Of a DNA stretch of 64,000 nt, positions 15,275 through 22,109 are shown in pieces. How positions within the stretch are numbered: position 1 is the stretch's first letter; each line of letters opens with the position of its first letter. A model generated the notes under the pieces. That model was not told the DNA's origin. It saw only the letters and a list, made by a program, of their open reading frames with translations, and ran no database searches. The DNA comes from Streptomyces sp. ADI96-02 (GTDB lineage: Bacteria > Actinomycetota > Actinomycetes > Streptomycetales > Streptomycetaceae). Position numbers and translations under genes: made by a program. The DNA lies in contig NZ_ML123034.1 of the NCBI RefSeq assembly GCF_003846185.1, forward strand, positions 5,749,401 to 5,813,400, in the 5' to 3' direction.

Positions 15275-16282
15275 ATGGAGCTGCGCCATCTCGCGGCCTT
15301 CGTCGCCGTGGCCGAGGAACTGCACTTCGGCCGCGCGGCCCGGCGGCTCCAGATGGCCCAGCCGCCGCTGAGCCAGCGCATCCGGCAGCTGGAGAAGGAG
15401 CTGGGCGTCGAGCTGTTCCGCCGCAACACCCGCTCGGTGAGGCTGACCGGCGCGGGGGAGTCCTTCCTCGAACCGGTGCGCGCCGTCCTGGACGACCTCG
15501 ACACCGCCGTACGGGCGGCCAGGGCGGCGGGCCGGGGCGAGTACGGCCGGGTCACCATCGGCTTCGCCGGAGCCTCCAGCCACGAGACCCTGCCCCGCCT
15601 CACCCGGGCCGTCCGCGCCGCCCACCCCGGACTCGAACTCGTCATGACCGGCCAGACCTACGCCAACGTGGCCCTGTCACGGGTGGCCGACGGCTCGCTC
15701 GACCTCGGCTTCGTCCGGCTGCCCGTGAACCGGCCGGGGATCGCCCACCGGGTGATCGACGAGGAGGAGCTGATCTGCGCCCTGCCCTTCGACCACCCGC
15801 TCGCCCGCCGCGCGGCGGTGCCCCTCGCCGCCCTGGCCGGCGAAGCCTTCGTCTCCTTCCCCGCCAACGCGGGCTCCACCGTGCGCGACGCGATGACCGA
15901 GACGTGCGAGAGCGCCGGGTTCACCCCGCGCGTCGTCCAGGAGGCGCCCGACTCGTACACGATCATGGCGCTCGTCGCGGCCGGTGTGGGCGTCACCCTG
16001 ACCGTCACCTCCGTCCAGCACATCCAGCAGAACGGCCTGGTCTACCGCCCCCTCGCCGGGCCGCCCGTCCGCCGCCAGGCGGCCCTCGCCTGGCGCGCCG
16101 ACAACCAGTCCGCGGCCCTGCGCGCGGTGCTCGACGCCGCCGAGGAGGCCCTGCCGACACCCGTGCGCGGTCCGAGCGGCCGGCCCATTGAGACCGCCCC
16201 CGTCTCGACCGGGAGCCCATCCGGTATTGGACCGGCTCAGTCGCCGGATGCGAGGGTCACCCCAACGTCCCCGTCGCCCTGA
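15275..16282 (+). CDS. LysR family transcriptional regulator
   Basis: This 335-residue LysR-type regulator has its winged helix-turn-helix in residues 1-60 (MELRHLAAFVAVAEELHFGR and QPPLSQRIRQLEKELG) and a periplasmic-binding-protein-like effector domain from about residue 90. It diverges from the CoA-transferase operon and is followed 13 bases later by the thiolase gene, so it probably controls both sides. A motif shared by both upstream regions supports this. The C-terminal 40 residues are low-complexity P/S/T and overlap site B in the DNA. Confidence 0.92.
   Translation: MELRHLAAFVAVAEELHFGRAARRLQMAQPPLSQRIRQLEKELGVELFRRNTRSVRLTGAGESFLEPVRAVLDDLDTAVRAARAAGRGEYGRVTIGFAGASSHETLPRLTRAVRAAHPGLELVMTGQTYANVALSRVADGSLDLGFVRLPVNRPGIAHRVIDEEELICALPFDHPLARRAAVPLAALAGEAFVSFPANAGSTVRDAMTETCESAGFTPRVVQEAPDSYTIMALVAAGVGVTLTVTSVQHIQQNGLVYRPLAGPPVRRQAALAWRADNQSAALRAVLDAAEEALPTPVRGPSGRPIETAPVSTGSPSGIGPAQSPDARVTPTSPSP
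16219..16232. promoter_or_regulatory. LysR-type operator, site B, before the thiolase gene
   Basis: ATCCGGTATTGGAC is the reverse complement of GTCCAATACCGGAT, a 13-of-14 match to site A. It lies 64 bases before the thiolase GTG, inside the 3' end of lysR, and is part of the larger inverted repeat CCGGTATTGGACCGG. It implies a separate thiolase promoter. Confidence 0.6.
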
Positions 16283-16295
16283 AGGAAGGCCCGCC

Positions 16296-17516
16296 GTGCC
16301 GCTCGACGTCGTCATCTGCGAACCGCTGCGCACCCCCATCGGCCGTTTCGGCGGAGCCTTCGCCGGGCAGACGCCGGCCGGGCTCGCCGCACGCGTCGTC
16401 GCGGAGGTCGTCGCCCGCACCGGAATCGACCCCGACCGGGTCGACGAGGTGATCCTCGGCCACGCATACCCGTCCGCCGAGGCCCCCGCCATCGGCCGGG
16501 TCGCGGCCCTGGACGCCGGGCTGCCGGCCACCGTCACCGGTTCCCAGACCGACCGCCGCTGCGGCTCCGGGCTCCAGGCCGTCCTCGACGCGGCGATGCA
16601 GATCCGGGCGGGCTTCAGCGAGGTCGTGATCGCGGGCGGCGTCGACGTCATGAGCGCCGCCCCCTACTACACCCACGACGGCCGCTGGGGCATCAAGGGC
16701 CCCGGACTCCAACTGCACGACTCCCTCGCCCGGGGCCGCGTCACCGCCGGCGGCGTCAACCACCCGGTTCCCGGAGGCATGATCGAGACGGCGGAGAACC
16801 TGCGCCGGGAGTACGGCGTCAGCCGCGCCGACCAGGACGCCCTGGCCCTGCGCTCCCAGGTCCGCGCCGCCCGCGCCGCCGCCGAAGGACGCTACGACGC
16901 CGAGACCGTGCCCGTGACCGTACGCACCCGCAAGGGCGAGACGACCGTCACCGCCGACGAACACCCCCGCCCCGAGACCACCGCCGAACAACTCGCGGCC
17001 CTGCGCCCGATCCTGGCGAAGTCCGACCCGGAGGCCACCGTCACCGCGGGGAACGCCAGCGGCCAGAACGACGCCGCCGCGGCCTGCCTGGTCACCGACG
17101 CCCGCACCGCCGAACGCCTCGGCCTCACCCCGCTCGTGCGCCTGGTCTCCTTCGCCCGCGCCGGAGTGCCCGCCGCCACCATGGGCATCGGGCCGGTGGC
17201 CGCCACCCGCACGGCGCTCGACCGGGCCGGTCTCACCCTCGCCGACCTGGACCTCATCGAGCTGAACGAGGCATTCGCCGCCCAAGTGCTGGCCTGCACC
17301 CGTGAGCTGGGCCTGACCGAAACCGACCACGAGCAGCGGATCAACGTCAACGGCTCGGGCATCTCGCTGGGCCACCCGGTCGGCGCCACCGGCGCCCGCA
17401 TCCTCGCCACCCTGACCCGCGAACTCCACCGCCGCGAGGCGCGCTACGGCCTGGAGACGATGTGCATCGGCGGCGGCCAGGGCCTCGCCGCCGTCTTCGA
17501 ACGCATCGCGCGCTGA
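16296..17516 (+). CDS. Acetyl-CoA acyltransferase (thiolase)
   Basis: This 406-residue thiolase cleaves 3-ketoacyl-CoA with CoA to acetyl-CoA and a shortened acyl-CoA. The nucleophile Cys89 lies in DRRCGSG, His360 in GHPVGATGAR and the acid/base Cys390 in CIGGGQG, all intact; NEAFAAQ is also present. The GTG at 16296 has GAAGGAAGG six bases upstream. Together with the CoA transferase and PaaH-like dehydrogenase it completes an activation-oxidation-thiolysis route, possibly for a dicarboxylic acid. A bidirectional terminator follows. Confidence 0.92.
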   Translation: MPLDVVICEPLRTPIGRFGGAFAGQTPAGLAARVVAEVVARTGIDPDRVDEVILGHAYPSAEAPAIGRVAALDAGLPATVTGSQTDRRCGSGLQAVLDAAMQIRAGFSEVVIAGGVDVMSAAPYYTHDGRWGIKGPGLQLHDSLARGRVTAGGVNHPVPGGMIETAENLRREYGVSRADQDALALRSQVRAARAAAEGRYDAETVPVTVRTRKGETTVTADEHPRPETTAEQLAALRPILAKSDPEATVTAGNASGQNDAAAACLVTDARTAERLGLTPLVRLVSFARAGVPAATMGIGPVAATRTALDRAGLTLADLDLIELNEAFAAQVLACTRELGLTETDHEQRINVNGSGISLGHPVGATGARILATLTRELHRREARYGLETMCIGGGQGLAAVFERIAR

Positions 17517-17562
17517 CGCGGCGGGCGGGCGGCCCGCCGCGCCGGTGCGCCCGCCATGCGAA

Positions 17563-17600
17563 AGGTCCGGCCGGACAGTCCCCGCTGTCCGGCCGGACCT
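17563..17600. terminator. Bidirectional terminator hairpin between thiolase and chaplin genes
   Basis: A perfect 16-bp stem (AGGTCCGGCCGGACAG against its complement) with a 6-base loop sits between convergent gene ends at 17516 and 17620. No long T-run follows, as is common in Streptomyces. Confidence 0.8.
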
Positions 17601-17619
17601 CGTTCTGCGGGAGGCGCCG

Positions 17620-18420
17620 TCAGTCGCGCGCTCCACGGGTACGACGCATCAGGACCACACCGCCGAGCAGCAGGGCGGCGCTGGCGCCGGCGGCGAGGCC
17701 GAGGTCGGCGGCACCGGTGTCGGCGAGGTGCGAGCCCGGGTTGCCGGAGCCGGGAGTGGCGGGGGGCTCGTTCGCCGGCGGCTCGTTGGCCGGGGGCTCG
17801 TCGACCGGGGGCTGGTCCACGGGCGGCTCGTCGACGGGCGGCTCGTTGACGGGCGGCTCCTCGACCGGCGGCTCGTTCACCGGCGGCTCCTCGACCGGGG
17901 GCTCCTCGACGGGCGGCTCCACGACCGGGGGCTCCTCGACCGGGGGCTCCTCGACGGGCGGCACCGTGGGCGGGACGTCGGTACCCGGGCCGCTCACGTT
18001 GGCGCACCTGTTGCCGAACGCCGGGTTCAGCAGGCCCACGACGCTGATCGTGTTGCCGCACGCGTTGACCGGGACGTCCACAGGAGCCTGGACGGCGTTG
18101 CCCGACAGGACACCGGGCGAGTCGGCCGCCAGGCCCGCCGCGCTCGAACCGCCGCCTGCGCCGTTGCCGCCGGAGCCGACGTTCGCGCACGCGTTGCCGA
18201 ACGCCGGGTTCAGCAGGGCGATCACATTGACGGTGTTGCCGCAGACGTTGACCGGGACGTGCACCGGCACCTGCACGGCGTTGCCGGAGCCGACGCCCGG
18301 CGAACCGACGGCCGCGCCCTCGGCCGAGGCGTCGGCGTACGCCGCGCCGCCGCCGACGCTGGCCAGGAGGCCCGAAGCCGCCGCCATGACGATCATGCTT
18401 CTGTTCAAGACCTGTCGCAT
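17620..18420 (-). CDS. Long chaplin with two chaplin domains and a sortase signal
   Basis: Chaplins are secreted amyloid-forming proteins that coat aerial hyphae. This 266-residue example has a signal peptide (cleavage near AYA-DAS), two chaplin domains each with two cysteines (VCGNTVNVIALLNPAFGNAC and ACGNTISVVGLLNPAFGNRC), then a long PPVEEPPV/PPVNEPPV spacer. It ends with LADTG, a hydrophobic helix and an RRTRGARD tail. LAxTG is the class E sortase motif, so it should be anchored to the cell wall. It matches the ChpA-C group, but I cannot choose a letter. The start ATG at 18420 gives a clean signal peptide. Confidence 0.95.
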   Translation of the reverse strand: MRQVLNRSMIVMAAASGLLASVGGGAAYADASAEGAAVGSPGVGSGNAVQVPVHVPVNVCGNTVNVIALLNPAFGNACANVGSGGNGAGGGSSAAGLAADSPGVLSGNAVQAPVDVPVNACGNTISVVGLLNPAFGNRCANVSGPGTDVPPTVPPVEEPPVEEPPVVEPPVEEPPVEEPPVNEPPVEEPPVNEPPVDEPPVDQPPVDEPPANEPPANEPPATPGSGNPGSHLADTGAADLGLAAGASAALLLGGVVLMRRTRGARD

Positions 18421-18569
18421 TACTTGCCCTTCCTTAGGACATTCGCGAGGACTTCGCGCGGGGATTCGCGCCCACGGAGCCTCGGGCGGTGCCGCTGCTG
18501 TGCCGGGTCCCTGGATCCCGAAGGAAGCCATGGTGAAAAGTCGTTACACATACGCGCTGGACGACAGCC

Positions 18570-18597
18570 ATAACGACCGAAGGCTGCACGGGAAACT
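18570..18597 (-). promoter_or_regulatory. Chaplin-class promoter-like element (long chaplin)
   Basis: Reading the minus strand, AGTTTC (18597-18592), 16 bases, then CGTTAT (18575-18570), 149 bases before the chaplin ATG. The same two hexamers at the same spacing precede the short chaplin and a small secreted protein. CGTT is a usual ECF sigma -10 core. The 497-base gap 18421-18917 holds this element and the rodlin element at 18845; I see no gene in it. Confidence 0.6.
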
Positions 18598-18844
18598 TGG
18601 AGATGAGGGGAAAGTGTGCATTCACTCGAACGGATGACGCGCACACCGGCCTGTTCCGGGCCCGCGCGCGGGGCTTCCCCTTTCCGTCCGGCCGATCGGG
18701 CGAACAGCGCGGACGGCCCCCTCGCGCTTCCTCCACGAACAGGTGGTCGTACGAACGCGGACGGGGAGCGAGGCGCGAACAAGCCCCTGCCGTACGCGCC
18801 CCAGTGCCTCCGCGCGCCCCGAGTTCGGCATTCGGGTGAATGGT

Positions 18845-18872
18845 CGAAACCAAACACCCGGTGCCGAGTTGA
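18845..18872 (+). promoter_or_regulatory. Rodlin-class promoter-like element (rodlin 1)
   Basis: CGAAAC, 16 bases, then AGTTGA, ending 45 bases before the rodlin GTG. TTCGGGTGAATG just upstream is shared with rodlin 2. The form resembles the SigBldN consensus as I remember it (about CGTAAC-N16-CGTTGA). Confidence 0.55.
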
Positions 18873-18917
18873 TCAGGGGGCTCCGCTACGGGGCAACCGG
18901 TACGAGAAGGGTTAATC

Positions 18918-19319
18918 GTGATCAAGAAGGTTCTGGCGACGGGCGCTGTCGCCGCCTCCATCCTCGGTCTCGGCACGACGCAGGCCATGGCGATCGGCGA
19001 CGACGGTGGCACGACCTCGGTCAACGGCAACGGCGCTTCGCAGTCCTACGGCAACGCCGAGACCCACGGTGACTGGAGCCCGCAGTTCGGCCTGATCCAG
19101 GGCTCCCTGAACAAGCCCTGCGTCGGTCTGCCGCTGAAGGCCAACGCCGGTTCGCTCATCGGCCTCGTGCCGATCACGGTCCAGGACGTCAACGTCCTGT
19201 CCTCCCCGCAGAACCAGCAGTGCACCGAGAACTCCACCCAGGCCAAGGGTGACGAGGCTCTGTCGCACATCCTGGACGACATCCCGATCCTCTCCGGCAA
19301 CGGCGCCGGCAACGGCTGA
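18918..19319 (+). CDS. Rodlin 1
   Basis: Rodlins organise chaplin filaments into the rodlet layer on aerial hyphae and spores. This 133-residue protein has a signal peptide (MIKKVLATGAVAASILGLG, cleavage near AMA-IGD) and the rodlin body with DGGTTSVNGNGASQSYGN, NKPCVGLP and SSPQNQQCTENSTQ, including both conserved cysteines. GTG 18918 follows GAAGGG. It is the first of three rodlin genes and diverges from the long chaplin. Its DNA is near identical to rodlin 2 over much of the 3' half. I avoid an RdlA/RdlB label because orthology cannot be settled here. Confidence 0.95.
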   Translation: MIKKVLATGAVAASILGLGTTQAMAIGDDGGTTSVNGNGASQSYGNAETHGDWSPQFGLIQGSLNKPCVGLPLKANAGSLIGLVPITVQDVNVLSSPQNQQCTENSTQAKGDEALSHILDDIPILSGNGAGNG

Positions 19320-19334
19320 TCCGGACGCATACCC

Positions 19335-19376
19335 GGGTCCGGGCCTTCGGCGTTCCTCCCCGGACGGCCCGGACCC
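19335..19376 (+). terminator. Terminator hairpin after rodlin 1
   Basis: GGGTCCGGGCC and GGCCCGGACCC form a perfect 11-bp stem with a 20-base loop, beginning 16 bases after the rodlin stop. Confidence 0.7.
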
Positions 19377-19484
19377 GTCACCTCCGGAAGGACGGCCGCC
19401 GTGCCGACGGGCCGCCCTTCCCGCTCGACTGTCCGATGACCGTTGCGTCATTCGGGCGCACCTCCGGGAATTCGGTGCTCAAGG

Positions 19485-19512
19485 AGTTTCGATCCCGGCC
19501 GTTCATCGTTAT
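19485..19512 (+). promoter_or_regulatory. Chaplin-class promoter-like element (short chaplin)
   Basis: AGTTTC, 16 bases, CGTTAT, ending 96 bases before the chaplin GTG. Hexamers and spacing are identical to the elements at 18570 and 19964. A leader of about 90 bases is implied. Confidence 0.6.
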
Positions 19513-19608
19513 GCATAGCAGCGCCGGAGTCACGAGCGATGCAGGATCTGCTCGGGCGGACACGAAAGCCGTGACCGTGACGGACTCCGTCGAAGAAAGG
19601 GACGCACA

Positions 19609-19842
19609 GTGAAGTACACCAAGGTTGCCGCAGTCGCCGCCGGAACCCTCATGGCGATGGGCGCCGCCGCGCCGGCCATGGCCGACGCGGGCGCCGAGGG
19701 CCTTGCCGCAGGCTCCCCGGGCGTGCTGTCCGGCAACGTCGTTCAGATCCCGGTCCACATCCCGCTCAACGTCTGTGGCAACACCATCAACGTCGTCGGT
19801 CTGCTGAACCCGTCCTTCGGGAACACCTGCGTCAACGCGTGA
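19609..19842 (+). CDS. Short chaplin (ChpH-like)
   Basis: This 77-residue secreted chaplin has a signal peptide (MKYTKVAAVAAGTLMAMGAA, cleavage near AMA-DAG) followed by one chaplin domain of about 52 residues, ending NTCVNA. Both cysteines are present (VCGNTINVVGLLNPSFGNTC), which makes it ChpD/F/G/H-like and not ChpE-like. Short chaplins assemble at the air-water interface to lower surface tension and to form surface amyloid. GTG 19609 follows GAAAGGGACGC. It has its own chaplin-class promoter element and terminator, so it is a monocistronic unit. Confidence 0.95.
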   Translation: MKYTKVAAVAAGTLMAMGAAAPAMADAGAEGLAAGSPGVLSGNVVQIPVHIPLNVCGNTINVVGLLNPSFGNTCVNA

Positions 19843-19880
19843 CGACAAGACCGGCCGGGCTCTTCCGCCCGGACCGGTCG

Positions 19881-19912
19881 AGGCCCCGGGCGGCATCTGC
19901 CGTCCGGGGCCT
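19881..19912 (+). terminator. Terminator hairpin after the short chaplin
   Basis: AGGCCCCGGGCGGCA pairs with TGCCGTCCGGGGCCT (15 bp, one G-U) across a 2-base loop. A smaller hairpin (GACCGGCCGGGC/GCCCGGACCGGTC) lies just before it. Confidence 0.7.
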
Positions 19913-19963
19913 CTCCGTTGCCCGCTCGCGCTTCTCGCGCTTTCGAGAAATTCTCCGCCGTGC

Positions 19964-19991
19964 AGTTTCCCGTCCGTCGCCCGTTCGTTAT
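19964..19991 (+). promoter_or_regulatory. Chaplin-class promoter-like element (small secreted protein)
   Basis: AGTTTC, 16 bases, CGTTAT, ending 96 bases before the GTG at 20088. This is the same distance as for the short chaplin, although the intervening leader sequences differ. Confidence 0.6.
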
Positions 19992-20087
19992 CCCGGGTGA
20001 AAGCGGCAGAAGTCACAGGTAAAGAAAGCTTGTGTGCGGCACGGAGACGTGGCCGAAGCAGACGCCGCGCAGAAGGGAACCAGAAAA

Positions 20088-20378
20088 GTGAAGTACGCGA
20101 AGACCGCCGCCCTCGTAGCCGGTTCCGTGGCAGCCCTCGGAACGGTTGCTCCCGCCTTCGCGGCCACTGACGTCACGGCCCCCGTCTTCAGCCTCGACCA
20201 CGGCCTGAACCAGGTCATGGACAGTGCGCCGCAGGTCGTCGACCCGCTGGTCGACACCGTCGCCAACACCACCCAGACGGTCTCGAAGGACGGCACCGTC
20301 GGCAAGCTGGCCGGCGAGGCCACCGGTGTGGCCGAGAGCGCCGCTCCGCTGCTCGGCGGAATGGCGCTCGGCCGCTGA
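20088..20378 (+). CDS. Small secreted protein of the chaplin-rodlin locus, unknown function
   Basis: This 96-residue protein begins with a signal peptide very like that of the short chaplin (MKYAKTAALVAGSVAALGTV, cleavage near AFA-ATD). The mature part is about 71 residues, has no cysteine and is rich in T, V, A and D (PQVVDPLVDTVANTTQTVSK). It has neither a chaplin nor a rodlin domain, no sortase signal and no transmembrane helix after the signal. I do not recognise a named family. Its promoter element matches the two chaplins exactly, so coexpression during aerial growth is likely. GTG 20088 gives the clean signal; an upstream start at 20034 would not. Confidence 0.82.
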   Translation: MKYAKTAALVAGSVAALGTVAPAFAATDVTAPVFSLDHGLNQVMDSAPQVVDPLVDTVANTTQTVSKDGTVGKLAGEATGVAESAAPLLGGMALGR

Positions 20379-20487
20379 TCGTCCCGGCACGGCGCCGCTC
20401 GGTTCTTCACCGATGCGCACTTCTCCGACGCCTGTTCCGCATTCTCCGCGTATACGCGGAAGAAGAAGCATCGTTCGGGTGAATGAG

Positions 20488-20516
20488 CATAACCACCGCC
20501 CGCCACGCCCGGTTGA
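20488..20516 (+). promoter_or_regulatory. Rodlin-class promoter-like element (rodlin 2)
   Basis: CATAAC, 17 bases, GGTTGA, ending 52 bases before the rodlin ATG and preceded by TTCGGGTGAATG as for rodlin 1. Confidence 0.55.
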
Positions 20517-20568
20517 CCAAGACGCTGCCGGACAGGCGGGCATCAGAACATCCCAGAAGGGCTTTTTC

Positions 20569-20979
20569 ATGATCAAGAAGATTATGGCCTCGGCAGCTGT
20601 CGCTGCCTCGGTCGTCGGTGTCTCCGCTGCCGCCGCCCCGTCCGCGATGGCGATCGGCAACGACGGCGGCACCACGTCGGTCAACGGCAACGGCGCCTCG
20701 CAGGTCTACGGCAACTCCGCCACCCACGGCGACTGGAGCCCGCAGTTCGCCCTCATCCAGGGCTCCCTGAACAAGCCGTGCATCGCCCTGCCGGCCAAGG
20801 CGAACCTCGGTTCGCTGATCGGCCTCGTGCCGATCTCGGTCCAGGACATCAACGTCCTGTCCTCCCCGCAGAACCAGCAGTGCACCGAGAACTCCACCCA
20901 GGCCAAGGGCGACGAGGCTCTGTCGCACATCCTGGACAACATCCCGATCCTCTCGGGCAACGGCACCGGCAACAACTGA
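20569..20979 (+). CDS. Rodlin 2
   Basis: This 136-residue rodlin has signal peptide MIKKIMASAAVAASVVGVSA, cleavage near AMA-IGN, and the same body as rodlin 1 (DGGTTSVNGNGASQVYGN, NKPCIALP, SSPQNQQCTENSTQ). ATG 20569 follows AGAAGGG. Over at least 56 consecutive bases its 3' half is identical to rodlin 1, while its last 30 bases match rodlin 3, which suggests recent duplication with gene conversion. It has its own rodlin-class promoter element and a downstream hairpin. Confidence 0.95.
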   Translation: MIKKIMASAAVAASVVGVSAAAAPSAMAIGNDGGTTSVNGNGASQVYGNSATHGDWSPQFALIQGSLNKPCIALPAKANLGSLIGLVPISVQDINVLSSPQNQQCTENSTQAKGDEALSHILDNIPILSGNGTGNN

Positions 20980-20989
20980 CCGAGCGACT

Positions 20990-21032
20990 CCGGGTCGTCG
21001 CCGCTCCGCTCACCGGACGCGGCGACGCCCGG
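20990..21032 (+). terminator. Terminator hairpin after rodlin 2
   Basis: CCGGGTCGTCGCCG pairs with CGGCGACGCCCGG, one base bulged. A second, weaker inverted repeat (GGGCCAGTCC...GGACTGGCCC) lies at 21064-21117. Confidence 0.55.
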
Positions 21033-21231
21033 ACCCGCTCGTTCCCACCACGCTTCACCCGTGGGGCCAGTCCCTCCGCAAGGCGACCGTTCTTCGCCGG
21101 CCCGGAAGGACTGGCCCTTCGTCGTGTGCGCGTCACCGTGTCCCTGCCGTCCGCCGGCCCTGGTGGGGGCGTTGGGCCGGATGCCGCAGTACGGGCGGAC
21201 GGAACGTGTCCGACCGGGTAGTGCCCGTCGT

Positions 21232-21456
21232 ATGAACCCGTACGACAGGCAGCAGCAACCGCGGAACAGCGTGCCGCCCGCACCGGACGGCGGCACCCCG
21301 ATCTTCGACCGGCTCCTCGCCGAGTGGCGGGCGGCAGGACGCCAACCCCGGCCGGACGCCCCGCGCGAGCCCGTACCGGAGCACGAGCCCGTACGTCCGT
21401 GTGAGACGGGCTTCGTGCCCGCCGCGCGCACCTCGCAGGAGTCCGCCGGAACATGA
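21232..21456 (+). CDS. Small conserved-looking hypothetical protein
   Basis: This 74-residue ORF between rodlins 2 and 3 begins MNPYDR and contains PIFDRLLAEWRAAGRQPR. The W-R-A-x-G-R block resembles that of small Streptomyces proteins of unknown function with a (P)I/LY-x-x-L-x-x-E/HW-R/V-A-E/A-GR pattern. There is no signal peptide or membrane segment, and the C-terminus is proline-rich and probably disordered. No strong Shine-Dalgarno precedes the ATG. It could be a chance ORF, but the codon bias is typical of the genome. Confidence 0.5.
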   Translation: MNPYDRQQQPRNSVPPAPDGGTPIFDRLLAEWRAAGRQPRPDAPREPVPEHEPVRPCETGFVPAARTSQESAGT

Positions 21457-21504
21457 GCGGCGGCGTCGACCTTGCGCCGGATCGAACCCATTTGAGTGGT
21501 ACTG

Positions 21505-21533
21505 CGCAACCGAATGCCCTCGACGACGGTTGA
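21505..21533 (+). promoter_or_regulatory. Rodlin-class promoter-like element (rodlin 3)
   Basis: CGCAAC, 17 bases, GGTTGA, ending 42 bases before the rodlin ATG. The -10 region GTTGATC is identical to that of rodlin 1. Confidence 0.55.
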
Positions 21534-21575
21534 TCAGTTCGTTCCACAACGGGACGTTCCGAAAGGTGAAGCTTG

Positions 21576-21983
21576 ATGAAGAAGATGATGGCCGGCGCTG
21601 CGGTGGCCGTGTCCCTGCTCGGTCTGTCCGCGGCTGCGGCTCCCGCGGCCATGGCGATCGGCAACGACGGTGGCACCACCACGGTCAACGGCAACGGTGC
21701 CGAGCGTGAGGTCGGCAACGCCGAGACCGAGGGGAACTGGAGCCCCCAGAACCAGCTCATCCAGGGCACGCTGAACGACCTCTGCCTCGGTGTGCCGGTC
21801 AAGGCCAACCTCGGTTCGCTCATCGGCCTCGTGCCGATCACGGTCCAGGACGTCGACGTCCTGTCCTCCCCGCAGAACCAGCAGTGCGCCGACAACTCCA
21901 CCCAGGCCAAGGGCGACGAGCCGCTGTCGCACATCCTGGACGGCATCCCGGTCCTCTCGGGCAACGGCACCGGCAACAACTGA
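21576..21983 (+). CDS. Rodlin 3
   Basis: This 135-residue rodlin is the most diverged of the three. It has signal peptide MKKMMAGAAVAVSLLGLSAA, cleavage near AMA-IGN, then DGGTTTVNGNGAEREVGN with charged residues replacing the S/Q/Y of the others. NDLCLGVP and SSPQNQQCADNSTQ retain both cysteines. The ATG at 21576 is preferred over the adjacent TTG at 21573; GAAAGG lies about nine bases upstream. A third rodlin is more than the two I know from S. coelicolor. It has its own promoter element and is followed by a strong hairpin. Confidence 0.93.
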   Translation: MKKMMAGAAVAVSLLGLSAAAAPAAMAIGNDGGTTTVNGNGAEREVGNAETEGNWSPQNQLIQGTLNDLCLGVPVKANLGSLIGLVPITVQDVDVLSSPQNQQCADNSTQAKGDEPLSHILDGIPVLSGNGTGNN

Positions 21984-22052
21984 CGCAACCGAGTGCGGGC
22001 GGTCCGGAGTTCGTCTCCCGGCCGCCCGTTCTCGTCCTCGCGGCACCGCGCA

Positions 22053-22098
22053 CACGTCGATGCCCACCACTCCACGGGGGGTGGTGGGCATCGACGTG
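22053..22098. terminator. Bidirectional terminator between rodlin 3 and DUF5949
   Basis: CACGTCGATGCCCACCAC and its exact complement form an 18-bp stem with a 10-base loop, placed between convergent gene ends at 21983 and 22110. Confidence 0.8.
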
Positions 22099-22109
22099 CT
22101 CCGGTCGGG

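Noticed and set aside
13359..17516. Naming the CoA transferase and thiolase pcaIJ and pcaF
   Set aside because: No protocatechuate genes are present, the regulator is LysR type, and the dehydrogenase suggests a different acid; symbols would overstate the evidence.
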